Shown here piece by piece: positions 52,596 through 62,197 of a DNA stretch of 64,000 nucleotides. The notes below the pieces were generated by a model. It was not told the DNA's origin. It made no database searches and worked only from the letters and a program-made list of their open reading frames with translations. The position numbers and the translations under genes were made by a program. Every line of letters begins with the position of its first letter. Position 1 is the stretch's first letter. The DNA comes from Cupriavidus necator (GTDB lineage Bacteria; Pseudomonadota; Gammaproteobacteria; Burkholderiales; Burkholderiaceae), in assembly GCF_013141915.1 (NCBI RefSeq), contig NZ_SROX01000009.1, forward strand, positions 179,901 to 243,900, in the 5' to 3' direction.

Positions 52596-53777
52596 ATGGA
52601 CTTGCAACGCCTGGCCACCGCCTCCCGCCTCGCCAACATCGACGCCTTCCATGTGATGGAGCTGGCCAAGCAGGCCGCCGCGCTGGAACGTGCCGGCCGC
52701 CATATCGTGCACATGGGCATCGGCGAGCCGGACTTCACTGCGGCCGAGCCGGTGGTGCGCGCGGCCGAAGCTGCGATGCGCCGCGGCGTCACCCAGTACA
52801 CCGGCGCGCTTGGCATCCACCCGTTGCGCGAGGCCATTGCCGGCTATTACCAGACGGCCTACGGGCTGGATATCCCGGCCCGGCGCGTGATCGTCACCGC
52901 CGGCGCCTCGGGCGCGCTGCTGCTGGCGTGCGCGGTGCTGGTCGAGATCGGCGCCGAGGTGCTGATGCCCGATCCCAGCTACCCGTGCAACCGCCACTTC
53001 GTGGCCGCCTTCGACGGCGCCGCGCGCATGATCCCGAGCGGCCCGGCCGAGCGCTTCCAGCTAACCGCGGCGCAAGTCGAGGCCAACTGGGGCGAACAGA
53101 CCCGGGGGGTGCTGCTGGCCTCGCCGTCCAACCCGACCGGCACCTCGATCCTGCCCGACGAGCTTGCCCGGATCCTGCAGGCGGTGCGCGCGCGCAACGG
53201 CTTTGCCATCCTCGACGAGATCTACCAGGGCCTGTCCTACGACGCCCCGCCGGTGTCGGCGCTGAGCCTGGACCCTGACGTGGTCACGGTGAACAGCTTC
53301 TCGAAGTACTTCAACATGACCGGCTGGCGCCTGGGCTGGCTGGTGGTGCCCGAGGCACTGGTCGAGGCCTTCGAGAAAGTCGCGCAAAACCTGTTCATCT
53401 GTGCCTCCGCGGTGGGGCAATACGCCGCGCTGGCGTGCTTTACGCCCGAGGCGCTGGCCATCTACGACGAGCGCAAGGCCGAATTCCGCCGCCGCCGCGA
53501 CCTGATCGTGCCGGCGCTGGAGTCACTGGGCCTGCGCGTGCCGGTGCGCCCCGACGGCGCCTTCTATGTGTATGCGGACTGCCGCGGCGTCAACCACCCG
53601 GCCGCCGGCGACGCCGACCGGCTGACGCAGTCGATGCTGCACGATGCGGGCGTGGTGATGGTGCCGGGGCAGGACTTCGGCCCGCATACGGCCAGGGACT
53701 ACATCCGGATCTCTTACGCGACGTCGCGCGAGAATATTGAAGAAGCGATGGCGCGGCTGGGCAATCTGTTCCGCTGA
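52596..53777 (+). CDS. PLP-dependent aminotransferase, class I
   Basis: A 393-residue fold-type I aminotransferase. HMGIGEPDFTAAEPVV and TQYTGALGIHPLREAIAGYY are N-terminal signatures. The ASPSNPTGT stretch, LDEIYQGLSYD and the Schiff-base lysine in NSFSKYFNMTGWRLGW (about residue 234) define the active site, and the C-terminal Arg is in RDYIRISYAT. The substrate cannot be fixed. The ATG at 52596 follows a short GGA-type ribosome binding site after the nusB terminator. It ends in a bidirectional terminator. Confidence 0.9.
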   Translation: MDLQRLATASRLANIDAFHVMELAKQAAALERAGRHIVHMGIGEPDFTAAEPVVRAAEAAMRRGVTQYTGALGIHPLREAIAGYYQTAYGLDIPARRVIVTAGASGALLLACAVLVEIGAEVLMPDPSYPCNRHFVAAFDGAARMIPSGPAERFQLTAAQVEANWGEQTRGVLLASPSNPTGTSILPDELARILQAVRARNGFAILDEIYQGLSYDAPPVSALSLDPDVVTVNSFSKYFNMTGWRLGWLVVPEALVEAFEKVAQNLFICASAVGQYAALACFTPEALAIYDERKAEFRRRRDLIVPALESLGLRVPVRPDGAFYVYADCRGVNHPAAGDADRLTQSMLHDAGVVMVPGQDFGPHTARDYIRISYATSRENIEEAMARLGNLFR

Positions 53778-53803
53778 CCGCGCCGGATGCCGGAGGACCG
53801 GCA

Positions 53804-53837
53804 AAAAGAAAAGCACCCCGCGGGGTGCTTTTCTTTT
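53804..53837. terminator. bidirectional terminator between convergent genes
   Basis: A perfect 34-bp palindrome whose half is AAAAGAAAAGCACCCCG. The T-rich arm after a GC core works in both directions, ending the aminotransferase (+) and the transglycosylase (-) transcripts. Confidence 0.88.
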
Positions 53838-53857
53838 GGGCGTTGCCGCAGCCAGCC

Positions 53858-54958
53858 TCAGGCGTTGTGCGGCCCGGTGTTGGCTTCCAGCTTCTCGGTC
53901 GGCGCGTGCTCGGCCGGGGCCTTGTCCTCGGCCGGCTTGTCGGCGTGGGCGGGCGCGCTGCGCACGCCGATCAGCTGGCGCAGGCGGGCACGCTCGGCCA
54001 GCACCTTGGCGCCGTAGCCGCCGTCGGTGGCCGTGGTGGCGCCGACGTAGTACTTCAGGCCGCCCTCGAGCGAGCCGGCGCGGGCGATGCAGTCCTTGAG
54101 CACCAGTGCGCCGATCTTGATATTGGCGTACGGGTTCAGCGCCGCGGACACGCCGCCGACGGCTTCGTATTTGTCCTGGTGGACCTTGGTCATCACCTGC
54201 ATCAGGCCCTGCGCGCCCACGCCGCTTTCGGCGTACGGGTTGAAGCTGGACTCGATCGCGATCACGCCCAGGATCAGCAGCGGATCGATGCCGACCTCGC
54301 GGCCGGTCAGGTAGGCCGCCTTGACCAGTTGCGCCGTGGCCTGCGCCGCCACGCGGTACTTGCGGGCGATATAGTCGGCTACGGCGGCCTGCTCGCGCGC
54401 GCTGCCGAGCGTGCCGCTGGTGCTGCGGGCGTCCATCGCCACGCGCGTCACCGGAATCTGCGCGGCCAGGTGCGCGACCGACGGCACCTTGGTATTGGCA
54501 GCCAGGGTCCATTCGTCGACGCCCGACACGGTCGGCAGACCAAGCTTGCCGCCGCGGCCATTGCCGCCGCCATAGCCCAGCTTGGCCGCCGCGACGTCCG
54601 CCGTGCTGGGCGGAACGGGGCTGGCGACGGCTGCGCTGTTGGCAGTGCCGGCATGCGCCGGCGCTGCCACGGCTGCGCTCACCAGCACCGCGGGGGCTTC
54701 GTCGCCGGCCAGCAAGGCGGCCAGCGTGGTGCGCCATTCCTGGCTCACCGACAGCGACACCGCCGAAACGACCGCCACCACGCCCAGGCTGTTCAGGGCG
54801 TACTTCAGCGTTGCACGGCCCCCGCGCAACGCGCGGCCCGCGACCGGATGCGCGAGACGGACCTGCAATGCCCGACTCACTCCGGGTACCGGCTGTCGGA
54901 GGCGAACCTGCAAGGCCCGCCCGATGCCGGGAAGATGAAGGGTTTTCCAACCGCTCAT
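53858..54958 (-). CDS. membrane-anchored lytic transglycosylase (SLT domain)
   Basis: A 366-residue protein with a single membrane helix at about 49-70 and a periplasmic Ala/Gly-rich linker. An SLT lysozyme-like domain (about 215-330) follows. The catalytic Glu lies in LGVIAIESSFNPYAES, with GAQGLMQVMTKVHQ and LNPYANIKIGALVL following as in family 1 transglycosylases. GGAGGT precedes the ATG at 54958. The first 45 residues contain an imperfect repeat of RALQVRL (residues 13-19 and 29-35). The role is cleavage of peptidoglycan with anhydromuramyl formation. Confidence 0.88.
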   Translation of the reverse strand: MSGWKTLHLPGIGRALQVRLRQPVPGVSRALQVRLAHPVAGRALRGGRATLKYALNSLGVVAVVSAVSLSVSQEWRTTLAALLAGDEAPAVLVSAAVAAPAHAGTANSAAVASPVPPSTADVAAAKLGYGGGNGRGGKLGLPTVSGVDEWTLAANTKVPSVAHLAAQIPVTRVAMDARSTSGTLGSAREQAAVADYIARKYRVAAQATAQLVKAAYLTGREVGIDPLLILGVIAIESSFNPYAESGVGAQGLMQVMTKVHQDKYEAVGGVSAALNPYANIKIGALVLKDCIARAGSLEGGLKYYVGATTATDGGYGAKVLAERARLRQLIGVRSAPAHADKPAEDKAPAEHAPTEKLEANTGPHNA

Positions 54959-55608
54959 GCTTACCTCCATCCGTTGCCCGCTTCGCGTGCCAAACTGCGG
55001 CGCGCGCCCGATCTCAACGTACTCAAGTAAGGATGCCGCGCCGTCTAGCAGAGACGACCAAGCACCTGTTGGCAGGGCGCTCCCCATGCGCCCAACTGGA
55101 AACAGGTTGCACTCTGGGGGAGCACCACCTGCCACGACTTAACTCTCTACACTCCGGCATGTCGCCGGAGGCGACCGGTCATCCCGCCATTCGCGCGGGG
55201 CCTTGACCATCGGTCCTTGCTGGAGGGACTTTCTGGCACGTTCTTTTGATGTGCACCCCTTGACACAGGGGGAAAATCCATGTTGCGACGCAACACTCCA
55301 TGGAGCAGACCGGATTGTAGGAACGGTGTTATATCCCGTCAAGAATAAAAACAGTTAAATACAAAACTTTTAGTTATTTGTAACAAGCCGACACTCGTCG
55401 ATCCGGCATCACTCGCCCGCCCGCAAACGCAGGCGTGGCCTTGGCTCGCCGCGACAAGTCCCGCCCACGGCCGGGCAAAAAACTTACAATTTCCGGGGCA
55501 CCGGCCTGGCGATTTTTTTGCCGCTGCTCGGAGGAATGTGTATTGTCACCGACCTGACCGCCGCCTCGCCGGAACCCGTGCGAATGCCGCACCACAACAG
55601 AATTCACC
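54959..55608. other. spacer between transglycosylase and ubiD
   Basis: 650 bp without a gene I can support. Two items stand out: a nested inverted repeat at 55278-55304, and an AT-rich tract around 55320-55385 that is unusual for this chromosome and likely holds a promoter. A TTGACA occurs at 55260-55265, but no good -10 box follows at the right distance. Confidence 0.45.
55281..55295. promoter_or_regulatory. nested inverted repeat, candidate operator
   Basis: A perfect inverted repeat TGTTGCG-A-CGCAACA sits inside a wider TCCATG ... CATGGA pair (55278-55304). It lies upstream of both divergent genes, the transglycosylase and ubiD. No regulator gene is adjacent, so the binding protein is unknown. 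Confidence 0.35.
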
Positions 55609-57135
55609 ATGCAATACAAAGACTTGCGCGATTTTATCGGCCAACTTGAGGGCCTCGGCGAGCTGCGGCGCATCGCGCGGCCGGTGTCGCCCAACCTGGA
55701 AATGACCGAAATCTGCGACCGCCTGCTGCGTGCCGGCGGCCCCGCGGTTGTCTTCGAGCAGCCTGCGGGCGCCCCCCACGGCGACATCTATAGCGTGCCG
55801 GTGCTGGCCAATCTGTTCGGGACGACTCGCAGAGTCGCATTTGGCATGGGCGCCGAATCGATGGAAGACCTGCGCGACATCGGCCGGGTCCTGTCGGCGC
55901 TGAAGGAACCGGAGCCGCCGCGCGGCCTGCGCGAGGCTGGCAAGCTCTTCACGCTGGCCAAATCCGTGTGGGACATGGCACCGAAGCGGGTCAGCAGCCC
56001 GGCGTGCCAGGAAGTGGTGTGGGAGGGCAACGACGTCGACCTGGCGCGCCTGCCGATCCAGACCTGCTGGCCCGGCGACGCCGCGCCGCTGATCACCTGG
56101 GGTCTGGTGGTGACCAAGGGCCCGCATAAAATGCGGCAGAACCTGGGCATCTACCGCCAGCAGGTGATCGGCCGCAACCAGGTCATCATGCGCTGGCTGG
56201 CGCACCGCGGCGGCGCGCTCGACTTCCGCGAGCATGCACTGGCCAACCCGGGCAAGCCGTTCCCGATCGCGGTAGCGCTGGGCGCCGACCCGGCCACCAT
56301 CCTGGGTGCGGTGACGCCGGTGCCCGATACACTGTCCGAATACCAGTTCGCCGGCCTGCTGCGCGGCAGCCGCACCGCGCTGGCGGGTTGCCTGACGCCG
56401 ACGCTGTCCGAACTGAGCGTGCCGGCCTCGGCCGAGATCGTGCTGGAAGGCCATATCCAGCCCGACCCCGACCACCCGTCCGGCTACCAGCATGCGCTGG
56501 AGGGCCCGTTCGGCGACCACACCGGCTATTACAACGAGCAGGACTGGTTCCCGGTCTTCACCATCGACCGCATCACCATGCGGCGCGACCCGATCTACCA
56601 CTCCACCTACACCGGCAAGCCGCCCGACGAGCCGGCCGTGCTGGGCGTGGCGCTGAACGAGGTGTTCGTGCCGCTGCTGCAGAAGCAGTTCCCCGAGATC
56701 ACCGACTTCTACCTGCCGCCCGAGGGCTGCAGCTACCGCATGGCGCTGGTGCGGATGAAAAAGCAGTACGCCGGCCATGCCAAGCGCGTGATGTTCGGCG
56801 TGTGGAGCTTCCTGCGGCAGTTCATGTATACGAAGTTCATCGTGGTGGTCGACGACGATGTCGACGTGCGCGACTGGAAGGAAGTGATCTGGGCCATCAC
56901 CACCCGCGTCGACCCCAGCCGCGACACCGTGCTGGTCGACAACACGCCGATCGATTACCTCGATTTCGCCTCGCCGGTGTCGGGCCTGGGCTCCAAGATG
57001 GGCATCGACGCCACCGACAAGTGGCCGGGCGAAACCACCCGCGAATGGGGCACGCCGATCGCCATGGATGCGGCGGTCAAGGCCAAGGTCGACAGCTTGT
57101 GGGAAACGCTGTTCGAGCACCCCGCCAAGCGCTGA
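55609..57135 (+). CDS. ubiD: UbiD family 4-hydroxy-3-polyprenylbenzoate decarboxylase
   Basis: A 508-residue prenylated-FMN-dependent decarboxylase of ubiquinone synthesis. The opening [20 protein letters not shown], the prFMN region [20 protein letters not shown] and the E-R-E type active-site stretch [13 protein letters not shown] are as in E. coli UbiD. The C-terminal [15 protein letters not shown] is also shared. Its flavin prenyltransferase partner UbiX is not in the window. It stands alone after a 650-bp spacer. Confidence 0.93.
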   Translation: MQYKDLRDFIGQLEGLGELRRIARPVSPNLEMTEICDRLLRAGGPAVVFEQPAGAPHGDIYSVPVLANLFGTTRRVAFGMGAESMEDLRDIGRVLSALKEPEPPRGLREAGKLFTLAKSVWDMAPKRVSSPACQEVVWEGNDVDLARLPIQTCWPGDAAPLITWGLVVTKGPHKMRQNLGIYRQQVIGRNQVIMRWLAHRGGALDFREHALANPGKPFPIAVALGADPATILGAVTPVPDTLSEYQFAGLLRGSRTALAGCLTPTLSELSVPASAEIVLEGHIQPDPDHPSGYQHALEGPFGDHTGYYNEQDWFPVFTIDRITMRRDPIYHSTYTGKPPDEPAVLGVALNEVFVPLLQKQFPEITDFYLPPEGCSYRMALVRMKKQYAGHAKRVMFGVWSFLRQFMYTKFIVVVDDDVDVRDWKEVIWAITTRVDPSRDTVLVDNTPIDYLDFASPVSGLGSKMGIDATDKWPGETTREWGTPIAMDAAVKAKVDSLWETLFEHPAKR

Positions 57136-57263
57136 CGGCCGCAGGCAGGCGCCTGAATCCAACCGCCGTTATCATGTCACGCTGATGCCGGGCGCCCGCA
57201 AGGCGCCCGCAGCCCACCATCGCACCATCCGATGCCCGCGGCAGACGGGCGCAAGGAGGAGAC

Positions 57264-59288
57264 ATGACGACCGCCGCCCCGCTCGCCGAAGGCAACCTGA
57301 TGTGGACGCCGTCCGAGGCGTTCCGCGACAACAGCCAGGTCGCGCGCTTCATGCGCTGGCTGCGTGACGAACGCGGCCTGGCCTTTGACGACTACGACAG
57401 CCTGTGGCAGTGGTCGGTCAGCGAGCTGGAAGCGTTCTGGGACGCCGTGCGCGCCTATTTCGACGTGCACTTCGACACCCCGGCCACGCAAGTGCTGGAC
57501 CGGCGCACCATGCCCGGCGCACGCTGGTTCGACGGCGCCACGCTGAACTATGTGCAGCAGGTATTCCGGCATGCCGGCAGCGGCAGCGCCCGCCAGCGCA
57601 CCGCCATCCGCCATGCCGGCGAGGCGCAGCCGCTGGCCGATATCAGCTGGCATGCGCTGGAAGCCCAGGTGGCATCGCTGGCGCATGCGCTGCGCCAGAT
57701 GGGCGTGCAGCGCGGCGACCGCATCGCCGGTTATCTCCCGAATATCCCCGCCACCGTGGTGGCCTTCCTGGCCACCGCCAGCGTGGGCGCGGTCTGGTCC
57801 GGCTGCGCGCCGGACATGGGCCAGGTGGCGGTGGCCGACCGTTTCCGCCAGATCGAGCCCAAGGTGCTGATCGCCGTCGACGGCTACCGCTACGGCGGCA
57901 AGGTCTACGACCGCGCGCCGGTGCTGGCCGAACTGGTCGCTGCCCTGCCCTCGCTGACCGACCTGGTGCTGCTGCCGCAAACCGGCAGCATCGCTGCGCC
58001 GCCCGCCGGCGTGCGCGTCCACGCCTGGCAGGACGTGCTGGCGCACGACGTGCCGCTGGCGATCGACCCGGTGCCGTTCGACCATCCGCTATGGATCGTC
58101 TACTCGTCCGGCACCACCGGCATGCCCAAGCCGATCGTGCATGGCCATGGCGGCATCGTCATCGAGCAGCTCAAGCTGATGGCGTTCCACAACAACCTGG
58201 GCCCGGACGATGTATTCCACTGGTACAGCAGCAGCGGCTGGATCATGTGGAACGCGCAGGTGGCGGGGCTGCTGCTGGGCACCACCATCGCGCTCTACGA
58301 CGGCAACCCGGCGTGGCCGGACGCCGGCGTGCTGTGGCGCTTTGTCGACGATGCCGGCGTGACGCTGTTCGGCGCCGGCGCGGCGTTCTTCACCAACTGC
58401 ATGAAGGCCGGCATCGAGCCGGCGCGCATCGCCGACGTGTCGCGCCTGCGCGGGCTCGGCTCGACCGGCTCGCCGCTGCCGGTCGAGGCCTACGACTGGG
58501 TCTACCGCCATGTGCGCGAAGACCTCTGGCTGGTGCCGATGTCGGGCGGCACCGATTTCGCCGGCTCGTTCGTCGCCGGCTGCCCGCTGCTGCCGGTCTA
58601 CTCGGGCGAGATGCAGTGCCGCTGCCTGGGCGCCAAGGTGGAAGCCTTCGACGAAAATGGCCAGCCGCTGGTCGATGCGGTCGGCGAACTGGTCTGCACC
58701 GAGCCGATGCCGTCGATGCCGCTCTACCTGTGGGGTGACACCGACGGCAAGCGCTATCGCGACAGCTATTTCGACACCTACCCGGGCGCGTGGCGGCATG
58801 GCGACTGGATCAAGATCACCAGGCACGGCGGCGCGGTGATCTACGGGCGTTCCGATGCCACCATCAACCGCCACGGCATCCGCATGGGCACCAGCGAGCT
58901 GTACCGCGTGGTCGAAGACCTGCCCGAGGTGCTCGACAGCATGGTGGTCGATCTGGAATACCTGGGCCGCGAATCGTACATGCCGCTGTTCGTGGTGCTG
59001 CGCGAAGGCGTGGTGCTGGACGACGCGCTGCGCGACACGCTGCGTGCGCGCATCCGCAGCGCGCTGTCGTCGCGCCATGTGCCCAACGAGATCGTGCAGG
59101 CACCGGGCGTGCCGCGCACGCTGTCGGGCAAGAAGATGGAGGTGCCGATCAAGAAGCTGCTGCTGGGCCATGCCCCGCAAAGCATCGCCAACCGCGACGC
59201 CATGGCCAATCCCGACACGCTCGACTGGTACTTCGACTACGCCGCGCGCTTTCTCAAGGCGCGGCAGGCCGAATCGGCCGCAACCTGA
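57264..59288 (+). CDS. acetoacetyl-CoA synthetase
   Basis: A 674-residue AMP-forming ligase of the acetoacetate-CoA ligase family. The N-terminal ACAS domain (WTPSEAFRDNSQVARFM, WSVSELEAFWDAV) precedes the ATP loop IVYSSGTTGMPKPIVHGHGG (about residues 278-297). GSTGSPLPVEAYDWVY, the WRHGDWIKIT hinge and the C-terminal lysine region GVPRTLSGKKMEVPIKKLL follow. AAGGAGGAG lies directly before the ATG. In this PHB-making group the enzyme would recycle acetoacetate; the exact substrate is inferred from family length and motifs. Confidence 0.9.
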   Translation: MTTAAPLAEGNLMWTPSEAFRDNSQVARFMRWLRDERGLAFDDYDSLWQWSVSELEAFWDAVRAYFDVHFDTPATQVLDRRTMPGARWFDGATLNYVQQVFRHAGSGSARQRTAIRHAGEAQPLADISWHALEAQVASLAHALRQMGVQRGDRIAGYLPNIPATVVAFLATASVGAVWSGCAPDMGQVAVADRFRQIEPKVLIAVDGYRYGGKVYDRAPVLAELVAALPSLTDLVLLPQTGSIAAPPAGVRVHAWQDVLAHDVPLAIDPVPFDHPLWIVYSSGTTGMPKPIVHGHGGIVIEQLKLMAFHNNLGPDDVFHWYSSSGWIMWNAQVAGLLLGTTIALYDGNPAWPDAGVLWRFVDDAGVTLFGAGAAFFTNCMKAGIEPARIADVSRLRGLGSTGSPLPVEAYDWVYRHVREDLWLVPMSGGTDFAGSFVAGCPLLPVYSGEMQCRCLGAKVEAFDENGQPLVDAVGELVCTEPMPSMPLYLWGDTDGKRYRDSYFDTYPGAWRHGDWIKITRHGGAVIYGRSDATINRHGIRMGTSELYRVVEDLPEVLDSMVVDLEYLGRESYMPLFVVLREGVVLDDALRDTLRARIRSALSSRHVPNEIVQAPGVPRTLSGKKMEVPIKKLLLGHAPQSIANRDAMANPDTLDWYFDYAARFLKARQAESAAT

Positions 59289-59314
59289 ACGCCGGCGCCT
59301 ACACCTTCTACGCC

Positions 59315-60217
59315 ATGCAAAACCAACCGACCGAAGATTTCCAGGGCCAGTCGCTGGTGCGAATAGGTCACGCCGATTCCTATCTGCTGCTGGCGCCGCA
59401 ACATGGCGGACGCCTGGTCCGCTGGGTGCACCGCGGCCAGGACGTCCTGTACTGGCCCGAGGCCGCCGACTGGAGCCGCCCGGCCAAGGTCCGCGGCGGC
59501 AACCCGCTGCTGTTCCCGTTTATCGGCCGGCATTTTGCCGAGGCCAAGCCAGGACAGTGGCAAGACCAGCAAGGGACGGTGCATACGCTCTCGCAGCATG
59601 GCTTTGCGCGCGACCTGCCCTTCGACGTCAGCGCCCTCGACCCGCAGTCTACGATCACGATGACGCTGCGCGACAGCGCAGCCACCCGCGCCGGTTTCCC
59701 GTTTGCCTTTGCCTTCGATGCCGTCTACGCGTTGCTGCCCGACGGTCTGGAAGTCACGCTGCGCACCACCAATACCGGCACGCAGCGCCTGCCGTGCTAT
59801 CCCGGCCACCACTTCTATTTCGCCCTGCCCCACGCGCAACGCGCCGCGGCCTCGCTGGCGCTGCCGCGCACGGAGCGCCTGCGCCAGCTGCCGGATGGCA
59901 AGCCGGGCCCCGCGGGGCCGGGCGAGTCGACATACCGGCTCGACGATCCACGGCTGCAGGACACGTTCCACGTCTTCCGCGACAGCCCGTCCGCCATGCT
60001 GTCCATGCCAGGGCGCGAGATCCGCTTCGAGCTCGACCTGCCCGGCAGCGTGCCCTGGCATGCCGTGACCACCTGGTCTGAGAGCGAGACCTGCGACTTC
60101 TATTGCGTCGAACCGTGGGTGGGCCTGCCCGACGCCATCCACCACGGCCAGGGGCTGCGCTGGCTCGCGCCCGGCCAGACCGAAAGCGCGGTATGCCGGC
60201 TGCGCGTGGCGGGCTGA
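59315..60217 (+). CDS. aldose 1-epimerase family protein
   Basis: A 300-residue galactose-mutarotase-like beta-sandwich. The family strands GGRLVRWVHRGQDVLYWPE, GGNPLLFPFIGR and LSQHGFARDLPFDV carry the expected substrate-facing His and Arg, and CYPGHHFYFALP and FYCVEPWVGLPDAIH complete the site. It follows the acetoacetyl-CoA synthetase by 26 bp and may be read through from it. D-hexose-6-phosphate epimerases share the fold, so the sugar is not defined. Confidence 0.82.
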   Translation: MQNQPTEDFQGQSLVRIGHADSYLLLAPQHGGRLVRWVHRGQDVLYWPEAADWSRPAKVRGGNPLLFPFIGRHFAEAKPGQWQDQQGTVHTLSQHGFARDLPFDVSALDPQSTITMTLRDSAATRAGFPFAFAFDAVYALLPDGLEVTLRTTNTGTQRLPCYPGHHFYFALPHAQRAAASLALPRTERLRQLPDGKPGPAGPGESTYRLDDPRLQDTFHVFRDSPSAMLSMPGREIRFELDLPGSVPWHAVTTWSESETCDFYCVEPWVGLPDAIHHGQGLRWLAPGQTESAVCRLRVAG

Positions 60218-60253
60218 TTCCGCCGGGGCCCTTGCCGTTGGCCAGAGGTCGGC

Positions 60254-60949
60254 TCAGTGCTCGAAATCAAGCCCGCCGATCAGGATCTGCGGATCGGCCT
60301 GCGACAGCGAGCGGAAATCGATGCCGCGCGGCTCCTGCCACGCCCGCAGCTTGGACGGCAGCGCCGCGAGGTAGCCGGCAAAGCGGGCCTCGCCGCCGGC
60401 CGCGAACAGGCGCTGCACTTCCAGCCCGTCCCATGCCAGCGTGACATCGAGCGAATGCGGATGACGGCGCAGCTCAGGCGGCCCCTCCCCGGTCATGCAC
60501 AGGCGTGGAGGGTGGTTCGGGACCTCGGCGGGCAAGGTATGCAGCTGCACGCGACGGTGCTGCCTGCCGATTGCATCGACGATGCGGGGCAGGCATTCCG
60601 CTTCAAAGCGAGCGTAGAAGTCCGTGGTCAAGGTGTTGGCGTCCTGACGTTGCGAATCAAAGGCGCCGGTTGCCCGATATGGAGCGCCGGCGTTGCCACC
60701 CACTATACGCCGTCTCGCGCGCCAGCGGACAACTGGTACATCCGGAAGCCCCCACCCGGCGACAGTACCCCCGGTCTCGCCCTCCTCCAGGTTCACGGCT
60801 CGCGGTCTGCCGTTCGCCTCCGCCGGAAATTCGGCGATGTTCCGTAGCCTTGCCGCCGCGATAATAGGGCTCAACATCTTGGCTATCGCCTCAAAGAGGG
60901 CCCCACGGTGGACTGCGGTTTGAACCGCTAAGGACCAGTTCAGAAGCAA
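60254..60949 (-). CDS. hypothetical protein at the element boundary
   Basis: A 231-residue frame I cannot assign. The C-terminal 125 residues look protein-like (TDFYARFEAECLPRIVDAIG, then PRLCMTGEGPPELRRHP and FAGYLAALPSKLRAWQEP). The first 100 residues have a looser composition. The start is uncertain: 60949 has no clear ribosome binding site and internal ATG codons exist. It is the last GC-rich gene before the base composition drops, so its N-terminus may have been altered by insertion of the neighbouring element. Confidence 0.5.
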   Translation of the reverse strand: MLLNWSLAVQTAVHRGALFEAIAKMLSPIIAAARLRNIAEFPAEANGRPRAVNLEEGETGGTVAGWGLPDVPVVRWRARRRIVGGNAGAPYRATGAFDSQRQDANTLTTDFYARFEAECLPRIVDAIGRQHRRVQLHTLPAEVPNHPPRLCMTGEGPPELRRHPHSLDVTLAWDGLEVQRLFAAGGEARFAGYLAALPSKLRAWQEPRGIDFRSLSQADPQILIGGLDFEH

Positions 60950-60950
60950 A

Positions 60951-61187
60951 CTATGATGCGTCTGGCCAAGTGCTCAAATCAACCATCACGCGCATGCAAC
61001 CCAACTCGCGCAGGTACTCCAATGTCTTTTCCAGTCTGTCAAAGCGGTGCGGCCCCTTACTCGAACGCAACCACTGGAAGCCATTGACGCGCACATACCA
61101 ACCCGCCGGTGCTGGCAAAATTTCGACAAATTTCACTAAATCGCGCGCAAGCAAGGCAAGGAACTGATTTTCGAATAGATCTGTCAA
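60951..61187 (-). CDS. small hypothetical protein with TTG start
   Basis: A 78-residue protein starting at TTG (61187). The start is fixed by an excellent AAGGAGAG at 61192-61199; the longer frame to 61253 has no ribosome binding site. The sequence (LTDLFENQFLALLARDLVKF, WYVRVNGFQWLR) is mixed alpha/beta with a basic middle, like small accessory proteins of mobile elements. No family is recognised. It lies downstream of the integrase on the same strand and in lower-GC DNA than the core. Confidence 0.6.
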   Translation of the reverse strand: MTDLFENQFLALLARDLVKFVEILPAPAGWYVRVNGFQWLRSSKGPHRFDRLEKTLEYLRELGCMRVMVDLSTWPDAS

Positions 61188-61297
61188 GTATCTCTCCTTC
61201 AAATAGATTAGATCAAACAAGGAAAAAAGCACCGATGCCTTCGAAGCGGGCAACAGCGGATATCACCAAAGCTTTGAGCAATGAGGGCAGCAGCGCG

Positions 61298-62185
61298 TTA
61301 GCGGCCCAGATAAACGGCTGTAATCTCCTCCCGGTTGTGACCCAACTCCGCCGAAATCTGTAGCCGTGCTGAGTTATCCACAACCCGTTGTTGCTGCGTT
61401 AGCTGTGATGAAACTGGGCCGCCTGCTGCAGGAGCTGGCCAGCCAGTGAGCTGCTGATAGCGACGCTGAGCATACTCATGCCGAAGCCCGTGTAACTTCG
61501 ACATGCCGGCCTTTTTGACGGCTGAAACATAGCGACGAAGCTGGTCGACATATTTGAGCTCCTTGGGGATCATGGAACCGTTCCCACAAAACGTAACTGC
61601 ACGTGCAAGCACCGCCCGCTGATGCTCGTCCGTAATAGGTACAGCACGCGCCCGACCGCCCTTGCACCACGTCGGCTTGAGTTTAATTTCGTGCGCGACA
61701 TCGGCCGTCAGCCCTGCCAACGCATACGTCGCCTGAAATTTCAGGCATTCTTCTCGACGCAGTCCGAACGCCTGCTGCAACTCGATGGAACAACGCAGAC
61801 GCTCATCGGTAATCTTCTCGAGATCCCCCGACGCGAGCACAAGCGCCTTTGAAATGTTCGTCACATAGCGGCGCCTTCCAATACCCAACTCAGCATTGGT
61901 GCGTGGAATGCAATTCTGTTTGCCAACTTTCTCAGCCCACCACCTCACATGTGCCATGCGGTTTTTCATGGTGCCCACAGCAATACCGGACGTCTTCCAA
62001 CGCTCGACCAACACTGCAACATGCTTTGGCTTCAATCCCGTAGCGGGAAGTGTCCGGAAGCCTATGTCTTTAAGGTCATGAGCTACCTGCGCGAGCACTT
62101 CCTTGCGGGCCGCTCGGGTCGCATATGAGCCATCACGGTTGCGCTCAACCAAGCGCATCAGGTCTACGAATATATCGATCTTCAC
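61298..62185 (-). CDS. tyrosine recombinase / integrase
   Basis: A site-specific recombinase of about 295 residues. An N-terminal core-binding domain (about 1-115) is followed by a catalytic domain (about 120-295). The catalytic set is complete: Arg in FGLRREECLKFQ, Lys near KPTWCKGGRARAVP, His-x-x-Arg in LHGLRHEYAQRR, a second His in AELGHNREE and the nucleophile Tyr in AVYLGR at the very C-terminus. It resembles the integrase-domain group found in integrative elements. The GTG at 62185 is chosen because GAGG precedes it; a GTG at 62197 is in frame. It points toward the core chromosome, so an attachment site is expected to its left. Confidence 0.88.
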   Translation of the reverse strand: MKIDIFVDLMRLVERNRDGSYATRAARKEVLAQVAHDLKDIGFRTLPATGLKPKHVAVLVERWKTSGIAVGTMKNRMAHVRWWAEKVGKQNCIPRTNAELGIGRRRYVTNISKALVLASGDLEKITDERLRCSIELQQAFGLRREECLKFQATYALAGLTADVAHEIKLKPTWCKGGRARAVPITDEHQRAVLARAVTFCGNGSMIPKELKYVDQLRRYVSAVKKAGMSKLHGLRHEYAQRRYQQLTGWPAPAAGGPVSSQLTQQQRVVDNSARLQISAELGHNREEITAVYLGR

Positions 62186-62197
62186 CGGTATCCTCAC

